A DNA stretch of 46,240 nucleotides, from NCBI GenBank assembly GCA_028703175.1, contig JAQVNJ010000037.1, forward strand, positions 1-46,240. Reading direction: 5' to 3'. Below the pieces are notes generated by a model. It was not told the DNA's origin, searched no databases, and saw only the letters and a program-made list of their open reading frames with translations. The first letter of the stretch is position 1. Every line of letters begins with the position of its first letter. The DNA comes from JAAYCB01 sp012744395 (GTDB lineage: Bacteria; Planctomycetota; Planctomycetia; Pirellulales; Thermoguttaceae). This document shows positions 35,573 to 43,393 of this stretch, in pieces. The position numbers and the translations under genes are program-made.

Positions 35573-35893
35573 TCAGCCTTCCTCTTGGTCCTCATCGAGT
35601 TCGGCGTCGATATCGATGATTTCCTCGAATTCGTCTTCGCGGCGAAAGACCAGTTCCGACTGTTCGGGGTCGTAGTCGAGGACAAGCTCTCCGATCGCGT
35701 CGTCGGCGGTCGCGTCGAGCACCAGGATCAGCGTCCCCTCGTATTCGAACGTGACGTCTCCTTCGCGGTGTTCGTCAATCACCAGATCAACGCCCGCCTC
35801 CGACATGGCGATCCGAAAGCATTTCTCTTTTTCGTCGATCTCGTGCAACACGGCGGTCTTCATTCGTTCGGCCGCGGCTTCGGTAATCTGCAT
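35573..35893 (-). CDS. HesB/IscA-fold protein without the iron-sulfur cysteines
   Basis: A 106-residue protein that follows the A-type iron-sulfur carrier pattern: MQITEAAAERMK, FRIAMSEAGVDLVID, GDVTFEYEGTLILVLDA, and IGELVLDYDPEQSELVF. The three conserved cysteines are missing. The SGCSG loop is absent (FRIAMSEAGVD) and no C-terminal CGC motif exists; the tail is an Asp/Glu run instead. The only Cys (KEKCF, ~residue 25) is not at a ligand position. The ATG at 35893 has GGAGAA six bases upstream. Cluster carrying is therefore unlikely, so the function is open. The family assignment rests on pattern and needs a profile search. Confidence 0.7.
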   Translation of the reverse strand: MQITEAAAERMKTAVLHEIDEKEKCFRIAMSEAGVDLVIDEHREGDVTFEYEGTLILVLDATADDAIGELVLDYDPEQSELVFRREDEFEEIIDIDAELDEDQEEG

Positions 35894-36105
35894 CCGCGTT
35901 TCTCCGGCGCCGCCGGAGCCTTTCTGGTTTGACTTGGGGATTGCGGCCGGCGTACTAGCGATTCAGCGGAAGCCCCCACCGTGTTGTGCGGGAAGCAATG
36001 AACACATGCTCTCCGCCCCGGATCGGAGTAACCACCGGAAAAACGCCAAGTGGTCATCCCAGAGCGCACCGGCAGCGGATGACCGAATTGCGCCGTGCCG
36101 TGCTT

Positions 36106-36120
36106 GTTCCCGCTTGGGAA
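36106..36120. repeat. Shortened REP-like palindrome after the cold-shock gene
   Basis: GTTCCC followed directly by GCTTGGGAA, equal to the copy at 34084 with the central GAGCTCCG removed. It forms a TTCCC/GGGAA hairpin 10 nt downstream of the minus-strand cold-shock stop, where it could also act in termination, though no T-run follows. Confidence 0.5.
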
Positions 36121-36129
36121 GCGGACGGT

Positions 36130-36348
36130 TCAAGAACCGGGCCGGACGACCGAAGCCCGCGGGCCCTTGTTGCGCCGCCTCGGATCCTCGCTAGCATCGA
36201 GTTCGTACTCGACGGTTTGGCCTTCCTGAAGATCGTCGAAGTTCGCCCCCTCAACCGAAGACAGGTGAAAGAACACCTCCCCCCGATCGCCGCTGATGAA
36301 CCCGAATCCTCGGTCCGAGACAATCTTCTTGATGACACCACTGGGCAT
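36130..36348 (-). CDS. Cold-shock domain protein
   Basis: A 72-residue single-domain RNA/DNA-binding protein of the Csp family. The RNP1-like motif is GFGFI and RNP2-like is VFFHLS; the start MPSGVIKKIVSDRGFGFI and GQTVEYELD are typical. It carries an extra basic C-terminal tail (RRRNKGPRASVVRPGS). ATG 36348 has GAGGAG 8 nt upstream; the GTG at 36357 would overlap that site. Such proteins bind single-stranded nucleic acid and melt RNA structure. Transcribed toward the HesB-fold gene but separated by 236 nt, so probably its own unit. Confidence 0.93.
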   Translation of the reverse strand: MPSGVIKKIVSDRGFGFISGDRGEVFFHLSSVEGANFDDLQEGQTVEYELDASEDPRRRNKGPRASVVRPGS

Positions 36349-37108
36349 TGCACACACTCCTCATAGACGATGGCCCTCGCGCACCAGCCACCACGCCCAG
36401 TCTCCGCTCCAACCAGGCGCCTCCCTCGCCGACCGGCACGATCGACAAGAGGACTGGCGAAGCGTCGACGCGCGGCAACACGCGGAACAACGCGGTTGCC
36501 CACGGGCGTCGCACGGACCGATCCGCGCCCAAGCGGCGACCAGACTCCTTGCTCGCGGAGGGCCGAGAACACACAATCGCCATTCACTGTAGCGGGCAAG
36601 GTCCCAAGCCACAAGTCCGCAAAGACCGCTTGTGGGAAAAACTCCGCCATCGGCACGGGCCACCTCCACCCGATGGCTCCGCTGGCCCGCCACGCGATTG
36701 CCCAACCGCGCCCCGGTTTGTCACCAACGGCCGAGGCGCCGGCCAACTCATCCCCAAAGCTCCCATTTATCCCAACCCCATGCCGAGTACGACCTTCGTG
36801 CTCCGAAAAAGAACGCTCTCCAGGGTTCCCGAGCTCCAGGGCCTGCCAACGAGATCAGGCGTGGGAGCAGGAGCGATTCCGCCGGGAGCTCCCTGAGTCT
36901 CCCCCAATCGTTTGACCAACCCCGAAAAGTGACCTACGTTTACCATTGGATAGACTCTTGCGTATCCGCAGCGTCTTCCGCGCTTGGACGACCGGTTCCT
37001 TGCAGCCTGCGCTGACAGGACGGGTCCGTCGAATCCCCACTTTCTGGTGCCGCTCCCGTTCTCCTCGAAGTCGCTTCTCAGTAAATCCACCCGCACGGAG
37101 ATGCAGTC
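36349..37108. other. 760-nt divergent intergenic region
   Basis: It lies between the cold-shock gene (minus) and an exported protein (plus). Overlapping frames here have no family-like sequence. A 13-base piece of the REP-like element (GTTCCCGAGCTCC) is at 36825-36837. A 7-bp stem CCACAAG/CTTGTGG lies at 36609-36635. A long cold-shock leader RNA is possible here but cannot be shown. Confidence 0.4.
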
Positions 37109-37768
37109 ATGTCTCGCCTGACCCGTAAGTTGGTCCGCCGGTCGCGCCCCGCCCTTGCTCTTGCCCTGCTGTTGTCGCTACCGGCGGCCGTGTTTGGCCA
37201 AGACGATTTGGCGATCGTTCGCGTCGAGGAGGACTGGGAACTGGTCGTCGGAGAGCCGGACCCCAACCTTGTGGCTCCCCAACTCACATGCGCGCTGTCG
37301 CCGACCCAGACTCTCGACGGCCTCTACCTGCTATTTGACGTCAATCACCAGAACCACCCCGATTTCGTCGCCGGCGGCGTTCAGCTTCAAGTCTGGAGCG
37401 GCGATTTCGCGGTCCTGGAGCGGAAGTTCCCCAACACGTTGGCCATGGCCCAACCAGGCGAGACCGTCAGCTGGACCCAGGCCATGGCCGTCAGCGGCGG
37501 CAACCTCTCGGTGGAGATCACCAACGGGCGGTCGGCAACCTGGGGCCTGTTCGGCGCCGAGGGCTATCTGAAGGCCGCCGTCGCCACGGAGATCGCCAAT
37601 CTGAACGGCTATTCGCCTGACTTCTCAACTGCTAATTCGGGTGTCGGCTACGCCAGCAACCGTGTCGTGTCCCTGGTCTTGAAGCGGGTCCGCTACTATA
37701 CGGATTCGGGCGCGCATTGGGAGGATGCCACTCCCAGGACGGTCTTTCTGGCGGTACAAGCCAATTAG
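37109..37768 (+). CDS. Exported protein of unknown function paired with TadG-like gene
   Basis: A 219-residue protein with a signal peptide (residues about 1-30: basic RRSRP, then ALALALLLSLPAAVFG). The mature part starts QDDLAIVRVEEDWELVVGEPD and is beta-rich with no cysteines except one near residue 65. No catalytic motif is seen. ATG 37109 has GGAG 8 nt upstream. The TadG-like gene starts 43 nt downstream, so the two form a likely operon and this protein may act in the same surface or pilus process. I do not recognise a named family. Confidence 0.75.
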   Translation: MSRLTRKLVRRSRPALALALLLSLPAAVFGQDDLAIVRVEEDWELVVGEPDPNLVAPQLTCALSPTQTLDGLYLLFDVNHQNHPDFVAGGVQLQVWSGDFAVLERKFPNTLAMAQPGETVSWTQAMAVSGGNLSVEITNGRSATWGLFGAEGYLKAAVATEIANLNGYSPDFSTANSGVGYASNRVVSLVLKRVRYYTDSGAHWEDATPRTVFLAVQAN

Positions 37769-37811
37769 CATGTCTGATCCACGCGTTTGCCCGTGCAACA
37801 GGAGAATCGCC

Positions 37812-38918
37812 ATGAAATCCCGCCCGAACAAACAGCACCGGGCCGGCACGATCACCATCCTCTCGGCCGTGATGATGGTCGTCGTATTTGGTATGCTGGC
37901 CTGCGCCGTCGATCTGGGTTACCTCTGCGTCGCCAAGACCGAACTGAAGCGGACGGCCGACGCCACGGCACTGGCCGCCGCCTGGGAGCTTCTCGAACAG
38001 AGCGCCGCCGGCAACTTGACGGACGACACGACATTCGGCTCGGGCCCAGTCTTCGATTCGGCCTTGGAGATCTGCCGAGCCAACCCCGTCTGCCGCGAAG
38101 CGCCCGAGATCGCCATCCAGGACTTGACGGTCGGCTACATCGCCAACCCCCTGGACCCCACCTGCCCACTGACGTTTGAGAATCCCGCCTGGTTCAACGC
38201 CGTCCGAGTGCGGGTTCACAAGTCGGAAGCCCAGAACGGGGCCGTTCCCCTCTTCTTTGCCCGGGCAATCGGCGGCCGGCCTGGCCCGCTGATCGAAGAA
38301 TCAACGGCGGTCTTCATCAACAGCGTCTGCGGGGTCTACCCTCCCAAGCGGAACACGAATGTCATGCTGCTTCCGTTCGCGCTGGATATCAACCGGGAGG
38401 ATGTCAAGGAGTTTCTCGCCGGTACGCGCGAGACCTGCAATCTCTTTCCTCAGGACCTTACACCGGGCAACTGCGGAACGATCGACTTCGGCGGTGAAAA
38501 CAACTCAACCGCCGACATCGCGCGGCAGATACTCTCGGGCGTGAATTCCGCCGACTGGAATGCGTTGAAGTCGGCCGGAAAGCTCGACGAAAATGACCGC
38601 TTGACGATTCCGCAGTTTTTCAATGGCGATACCGGCATCAGCGCGGGCGTCAAGGACGAACTGGCTTCGCTGATCAACAATCCCAATGGCAAACGCCTGA
38701 TCCCGCTGTTCGACCACGTCTCCGGACCGGGCAACAATTCCCAGTTTCACGTGGTCGACCTCCGCTGTGTCACCATCGAGGAGGTCAAGCTGACCGGCGC
38801 GAAATCAGCCAAGAGGGTAATCATCAAGAAAGCCAACAAATGCACGCTGGGTGTCGTGCCCTCAACCGACCCGCCGAGGAACCAAGGCATCTACTCCCCC
38901 GTTTGGCTGGCCAGATAG
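37812..38918 (+). CDS. TadG-like putative Flp pilus-assembly protein
   Basis: A 368-residue protein. The N-terminal anchor has the TadE/TadG pattern: HRAGTITILSAVMMVVVFGM, then LACAVDLGYLCVAKTELKRT and ADATALAAAWELL. The rest is periplasmic or extracellular, with paired cysteines (CRANPVC, CPL, CGVY, CNLF, CGTI, CVTI, CTLG) and VFINSVCGVYPPKRNTNVMLLPFALD. ATG 37812 has GGAG 8 nt upstream; the longer frame to 37725 overlaps the previous gene. These proteins are thought to be pseudopilins or assembly factors of the Tad system; tadABC lie 21 kb away on the other strand. Convergent with the oxidoreductase gene. Confidence 0.85.
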   Translation: MKSRPNKQHRAGTITILSAVMMVVVFGMLACAVDLGYLCVAKTELKRTADATALAAAWELLEQSAAGNLTDDTTFGSGPVFDSALEICRANPVCREAPEIAIQDLTVGYIANPLDPTCPLTFENPAWFNAVRVRVHKSEAQNGAVPLFFARAIGGRPGPLIEESTAVFINSVCGVYPPKRNTNVMLLPFALDINREDVKEFLAGTRETCNLFPQDLTPGNCGTIDFGGENNSTADIARQILSGVNSADWNALKSAGKLDENDRLTIPQFFNGDTGISAGVKDELASLINNPNGKRLIPLFDHVSGPGNNSQFHVVDLRCVTIEEVKLTGAKSAKRVIIKKANKCTLGVVPSTDPPRNQGIYSPVWLAR

Positions 38919-38960
38919 GCCGCCTCTGACCGGCTCGCGGCCAGCCCGCTCGGCACCGCC

Positions 38961-40079
38961 CTACCCGGCTTCTTTTCGCTCCAGCGGCGTGCCGCGCGCG
39001 ACCGGTTGCCAGTGGGGGCCGGGCAGGACCCCGCGCCGCGGACGCAGATGCGGCCCGGACAACCCGTCCTCGGCGGCATCCCAGCGGTGCGCATCGATCG
39101 AAGCCAGAATCTGTTCGGCCACGGCAACCGCATCGCTGCCGTGTTCCCCCGTGACGCGCGGCAACCGCGGCGCGCAAATGCTCTCGATGAAATCGTCGAG
39201 TTCCGCCGCCAGCGCGTCAACGGCCTCGCACTGGAGAATCTCCAGGGGCAAGTGCTCGTCCAGAAGGTGGGCGCGGTAGTAGTCCACCTCCGCCGGCGCG
39301 AGGCGATTCACATCGAACATTCCTTCGCGCAAGGCGTCGCTCGGCCGGACCATCGACGTCTTCCGCGCCGCGAAATCGATCGCCGTGAAGGCCGCCGGCG
39401 ACCAGACGCTCATCCGGCGGGCCGCCTCGTGGCTGACCCGCGAGGCGGCGAGCGTCGCCACGCACCCGTCTTCGAATTCAAGTCGGGCGTGGGCCACGTC
39501 TTCATGGCCCCCGAGGACCGACAGGCCGAGCGCGTCGATCCGCCGCAGGGGGCCGCGGACGAGCGATAGCACGAGGTCCAAATCGTGGATCATCAGGTCG
39601 AGCACGACCCCCACGTCGGTGCTGCGAAACGTGAACCCGCTCGTGCGGACCGCCTCGATGTACTTGGCGTTCTGCAATTCCGCCGCGGCACGGGTGAAGG
39701 CCGGGTTGAAACGCTCGACGTGGCCGACCTGCAAGACGGCGCCCCGCCGGGCGGCTTCGGCCACCAGTCCGGCCGCCTCTCGGCCAGTCCGGGCGAGCGG
39801 CTTTTCCATCAACAGATGCACGCCCGCCCCGAGCAAATCGAGGCCGATTTCCCAATGCAGGCCGGTCGGCGCGGCGACGATCGCGGCATCGATCTCTCCA
39901 ATCAGATCGCGGTAATCGGCCACCGCGCGGCAGCCGCAGTCGGCGGCCACGCGACGGCGCGCTGCGGCCGCTGGATCGGCCACGCCAACCAGGGCCACGG
40001 CCCCGTGCGCGGCCGCCTTCTGCGCGTGGAATCCACCCAGCCGTCCCGCGCCAATCACCGCCAAGCGCACCGGTCTCAC
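38961..40079 (-). CDS. Gfo/Idh/MocA-family oxidoreductase, coupled to lpxA
   Basis: A 372-residue NAD(P)-dependent oxidoreductase. The Rossmann fold starts at once: VRLAVIGAGRLGGFHAQKAA. The family motif EKPLA is present (HLLMEKPLARTGREA), followed by QVGHVERFNPAF and DLMIHDLDLVL, which carry the catalytic-region residues. The start is GTG 40079: it overlaps the lpxA stop as GTGA, and GGAGGA lies 7 nt upstream. This 4-nt overlap argues for translational coupling. Next to lpxA, a sugar-nucleotide substrate such as UDP-GlcNAc is plausible, as for GnnA of Acidithiobacillus, which oxidises UDP-GlcNAc at C3. No GnnB-type aminotransferase is in the window, so this stays a hypothesis. Confidence 0.9.
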   Translation of the reverse strand: MRPVRLAVIGAGRLGGFHAQKAAAHGAVALVGVADPAAAARRRVAADCGCRAVADYRDLIGEIDAAIVAAPTGLHWEIGLDLLGAGVHLLMEKPLARTGREAAGLVAEAARRGAVLQVGHVERFNPAFTRAAAELQNAKYIEAVRTSGFTFRSTDVGVVLDLMIHDLDLVLSLVRGPLRRIDALGLSVLGGHEDVAHARLEFEDGCVATLAASRVSHEAARRMSVWSPAAFTAIDFAARKTSMVRPSDALREGMFDVNRLAPAEVDYYRAHLLDEHLPLEILQCEAVDALAAELDDFIESICAPRLPRVTGEHGSDAVAVAEQILASIDAHRWDAAEDGLSGPHLRPRRGVLPGPHWQPVARGTPLERKEAG

Positions 40080-40882
40080 GCCGCTCTCCTCCGTTCTCGC
40101 CCGCGACCGTGGGCGCCTCCCTGCTGCCGAGCCACGAATTCGAGCAGCCGGTTTACGTGATAATTCAGATCGCCCTTGCCGTTGAGGATCTCCCGGGCGT
40201 TCTCCAGGCCCACCTTGGCCCGGTAAAGCAGGCGGAAGGCCTCGGAGAGGGCTTCGATCTCCGCCAGCGCGAAATTGTTGCGTTTCAGCGCCACGATGTT
40301 GATGCACCGCGGGCGTGCCGGGTGGCCTTCAACGAGCACGTAGGGGGGCACGTCGCAACGCACGGCGCTCAGCCCGCCGACGAAGGCGTAGCTGCCAATC
40401 GTGGCAAAGTGGTGCACGGCCGAACCGCCCGAGAGGATCGCGTGGTCGTGGACGTGGACGTGCCCGCCGAGCAGCGTGCTGTTGGTGATAATCACGTGGT
40501 TGCCGATCTTGCAGTCGTGGGCCACGTGGCAGCAGGCCATGAGGAAGTTGTTGCTCCCGATCCGCGTGATCCCGTCCTCTTTCTCGGACCCGCGGTTGAT
40601 CGTGACCGATTCGCGGATGATGTTGTGATCGCCGATGACCACGCGTGTCGCGGCGCCGCCGAAGGAGATGTCCTGCGGCTCTCCGCCGATCACGGCTCCG
40701 GGGTAGACGCGGTTGTGCTCGCCCAATTCGACGTGCCCCATCAGGGTCACGTGATTCTCCAGTCGCGTGCCGTGGCCGATTCGGACATCGGGTCCGACCA
40801 CGCAGAACGGCCCGATGTGGACATCTTCAGCGATCTCGGCTCGCGGATCGATCGAAACATGGTCGGCAACATAAGTGGCCAT
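40076..40882 (-). CDS. lpxA: UDP-N-acetylglucosamine acyltransferase
   Basis: A 268-residue cytosolic trimeric enzyme that adds the first 3-hydroxyacyl chain to UDP-GlcNAc, the first step of lipid A synthesis. Left-handed beta-helix hexapeptide repeats run from residue ~10 to ~190 (IDPRAEIAEDVHIGPFCVVG, VRIGHGTRLENHV). The catalytic His lies in CCHVAHDCKIGN. NIVALKRNNF and a helical C-terminus follow, as in the family. Length matches (262 in E. coli). ATG 40882 has GGAG 7 nt upstream. It follows lpxC by 92 nt and overlaps the oxidoreductase start by 4 nt. The usual fabZ partner is not here. Confidence 0.95.
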   Translation of the reverse strand: MATYVADHVSIDPRAEIAEDVHIGPFCVVGPDVRIGHGTRLENHVTLMGHVELGEHNRVYPGAVIGGEPQDISFGGAATRVVIGDHNIIRESVTINRGSEKEDGITRIGSNNFLMACCHVAHDCKIGNHVIITNSTLLGGHVHVHDHAILSGGSAVHHFATIGSYAFVGGLSAVRCDVPPYVLVEGHPARPRCINIVALKRNNFALAEIEALSEAFRLLYRAKVGLENAREILNGKGDLNYHVNRLLEFVARQQGGAHGRGRERRRAA

Positions 40883-40974
40883 GACCGACTCCTGGTTTGC
40901 GATGCGGACGACGCTTCAAGCCTCGGCTGTCAGCCGCCTTCCGACCGGTTTTCTGCCTGGCTGTCAAGCCGCGC

Positions 40975-41871
40975 CTAGGCGCAGCGCCGGAATTGTCTTA
41001 CGCACTGGTTCGTCGCCACCAGCCTGCGAACGAGTTCGGCGTTCAGGCGGTGGCCGCTGCGGTAGGCCACGAAGTGCCCGACAAGATCGCAGCCGGCCAG
41101 GGCCAGGTCGCCGATCAGGTCGAGTATCTTGTGGCGGACGCATTCGTCGCCGAAGCGAAGAGAGTTCTCGATCGGGCCGCCGGGCCCGAAGATCAACAGA
41201 TCGCCGTAGGTCACGCGGCGGCCCAGGCCTTGCGAGCGCAGCCAGGCGGCCTCCTCCTGGAGCATGAATGTCCGCGCCGAAGCGAGTTCTCCGCGGAACA
41301 CGTCCGGCAGGATCGCGAATCTGCCCACCTGAGAGCCGATCGGCGAGGCCGGACCGTAGTCGAGGTGGTATTCCACGACCGGCGCCGGGCCGATCGGCGG
41401 CCGGGCTTCGACCCAACTCTTCTCGTCGCCCAGACGGATCGACCGATCGATGGTCCGCCGCCGGCGATCCGCGGCCTGCACGGCGATTCCCGCCTTGCTC
41501 AAGGCTCGAACGAAGGGCAGGCTCGAGCCGTCGCAGCCGGGCATCTCGGCCTCGTCCGCCCAGACCTCGCAGTTGTCGATTTGCAGCCCCCTCAGCGCCG
41601 CCATCACGTGCTCAACCATGTCGACCCGCGCCTCGCCGCATTGGAGCGTCGTGCGGCGGGGCACTTCGACACGGTGGGCCGCATCGGCGGGAATCCGCGG
41701 GCAGCCGGCCAGGTCAGACCGGACGAAGACGATCCCCGCGCCGGACTCGGCCGGCCGGAACTCCAGGCGGACGTCGCGGCCGCTCCAATATCCGAAGCCT
41801 TCGACCACGGCCGTCCGGGAGAGGGTGCGTTGCTTGCGAGCGGTGAACATCAGTGAAAACCCGTCATCCAT
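40975..41871 (-). CDS. lpxC: UDP-3-O-acyl-N-acetylglucosamine deacetylase
   Basis: A 298-residue zinc enzyme that removes the N-acetyl group of the LpxA product, the committed step of lipid A synthesis. Zinc ligands appear in EHVMAAL (His) and in VRHKILDLIGDLAL (His and Asp); the general His is in YRSGHRLN. ARTFMLQEE carries the conserved Thr. Length matches the family (about 305), so there is no fused FabZ domain, unlike some bacteroidete versions. The start is ATG 41871; a CAGGAG lies about 14 nt upstream, rather far, and an internal ATG at 41850 is an alternative. It follows skp by 103 nt from stop to start. Confidence 0.95.
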   Translation of the reverse strand: MDDGFSLMFTARKQRTLSRTAVVEGFGYWSGRDVRLEFRPAESGAGIVFVRSDLAGCPRIPADAAHRVEVPRRTTLQCGEARVDMVEHVMAALRGLQIDNCEVWADEAEMPGCDGSSLPFVRALSKAGIAVQAADRRRRTIDRSIRLGDEKSWVEARPPIGPAPVVEYHLDYGPASPIGSQVGRFAILPDVFRGELASARTFMLQEEAAWLRSQGLGRRVTYGDLLIFGPGGPIENSLRFGDECVRHKILDLIGDLALAGCDLVGHFVAYRSGHRLNAELVRRLVATNQCVRQFRRCA

Positions 41872-41956
41872 GACTTATCGGGATGCTCCTGCCGCACGAA
41901 CCTGCCGGCATCCATGCTCGGCCTGTCGTTGCGCCGCGGGCCGTGCCGCCGTCCTC

Positions 41957-42655
41957 TTAGCGGCGGTAAGGAACATTCGGGGACGGATTCGACGCCGGAT
42001 ACGGAATCCCCGTCCGCTGCGTCGGCGCGCCGCCCCGAGCGTTCAGATTCGCCAGGATCTGGTTCGTGATGTCCAAGCCCGGATTGAACCAGACGAGATC
42101 CTTCTGGATCTGGCGTAGAACCTGGTCGGGCTGGTCGGCCTCGGCCACTTCCCCGCTGTAGCGAATCACCGCGGCCAGACCGACCTGCGTGGCGAAGGCG
42201 TTGACTTCCTGCCGAACCCGCTCGTAAACCTCATGATAGATGGCAGCCTCCTGCTGGAGGAATTCCTTCCGCTGCACCTGGACGTCGATGTTCATCTGCG
42301 CCCGCTTCTCGGCAATGTCCTTCTCCTTGGTCTTGTATTCCGGCGAACCCGCCTTGAGGCCTTTGAGGACATCCACGTCGGCTTGAAGCTCGTTGGCGCG
42401 AAGCTTCATCTTCGCGTCTTCGTCCTCGACTCGGCGCTTGAGCCGTTCCATCTCGTCGATGAAAGCCGGGTATTCCTTGAAAATGCGGCTGATGTCGATC
42501 ACGGCGATCGGGCTGCCGGCGCCCTGCCGAACCGGCTGGGCGGTGGCGGGCGCCATCGGCCGAGTCGCCGGCGCCGCGTTCTGGGCGGAGAGGTTGGACG
42601 CGAGCGTGCCAACCAGCAACCCGAGAGCGAGAAGAGAGATGCGGGTCGTTTTCAC
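41957..42655 (-). CDS. skp: OmpH/Skp-family periplasmic chaperone
   Basis: A 232-residue exported protein. Signal peptide VKTTRISLLALGLLVGTLAS, cut near LSA-QNA. The mature domain begins with the Skp-type strand IAVIDISRIFKEYPAF, followed by long charged helices (about residues 75-165) that form the jellyfish arms, then VGLAAVIRYSGEVAEAD. A low-complexity Pro/Asn-rich tail ends in NVPYRR. GTG 42655 is the start because AGGAG lies 8 nt upstream and gives the signal peptide; the longer frame has no site. Skp binds unfolded outer-membrane proteins in the periplasm. As first gene of the skp-lpxC-lpxA-oxidoreductase set it supports a diderm envelope. Confidence 0.9.
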   Translation of the reverse strand: MKTTRISLLALGLLVGTLASNLSAQNAAPATRPMAPATAQPVRQGAGSPIAVIDISRIFKEYPAFIDEMERLKRRVEDEDAKMKLRANELQADVDVLKGLKAGSPEYKTKEKDIAEKRAQMNIDVQVQRKEFLQQEAAIYHEVYERVRQEVNAFATQVGLAAVIRYSGEVAEADQPDQVLRQIQKDLVWFNPGLDITNQILANLNARGGAPTQRTGIPYPASNPSPNVPYRR

Positions 42656-43393
42656 TTTCAGCACTCCTTGCTTGGGAAAAAAGGTCGTCCTTGACCTGGC
42701 GACCGCTGGCGGATAGCGGCGCGCCGACGGACACGTCGGTCGATCAGTAAGGCGAACCTTACGAGGCGGTATTCTGCCCGCAAAGGCCCATTCGGTAAAG
42801 ACCAGATATTCCCGATCGAGCAAAAATCACCCAACTCGTTGCCAGAACACGCGTTAACCAGGCAGACAACGGTTCGCCGCCGCCGCCGCCGCGCGTTCCC
42901 CGGGGGTAAACGGAAGTCGATTCCCCGAAAAAGTCGCTCCCCGCGACCGCCAAACCGATCCGCGCGCATCCGCCAGCCGGTGCCGCTTCGCGGCACGTAC
43001 TCGCCAAACCGGCCCCGTCTTGATCCGCCGTAGGGCCTCATCGCTTGCCGGCGCGCGGACGGCGGCCGTCGGGGTTTCTCCCGCCGTCGGGGTTTCGCAG
43101 ACTGTCGCGACAGCGCCGGCAGCACCGCAGCGCCAGCAGCGTGGAATCAACCTTGACCCGATTCCGCTTTCGAACCACAATGCCGCCCCACGACAATCCA
43201 GGCTCAATCGGCGTCCACCCGAAAAAACGTTTGGCTTTGTTGACTGAGACTCCCGTTCTTCTTGGTTTCCTGAACCCGATTCGAAAACCAGCGGCGGCCA
43301 CCCAACGGTTCTCTCGCCGGAGGCTCTCAACGCCGTTGGCCGGCCGGGTTTCCGGCAGCGGGGGCCGAGGCGGAATCAGAGGACTCGAGCGGC
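42656..43393. other. 738-nt divergent intergenic region with repeat
   Basis: It separates skp (minus) from the glycosyltransferase (plus). Frames on either strand are Arg-rich and not family-like. A direct repeat with an 18-nt period (listed separately) is the only clear structure. Both promoters should be here. Confidence 0.4.
43065..43096. repeat. 18-nt period direct repeat, two copies
   Basis: GCCGTCGGGGTTTC at 43065-43078 recurs exactly at 43083-43096. Read on the minus strand it encodes ETPTAGETPTA. The unit looks like a small dispersed intergenic repeat, but only this pair is in the window. Confidence 0.65.

Noticed and set aside
36348..36915. Overlapping plus-strand frames upstream of the exported protein
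   Set aside because: Arg/Pro-rich composition, no ribosome-binding site, and no family-like sequence; several frames are equally open.
42854..43330. 158-codon minus-strand frame in the skp upstream region
   Set aside because: Part of it is the repeat-derived ETPTAGETPTA string, and the rest lacks any conserved pattern or start site.
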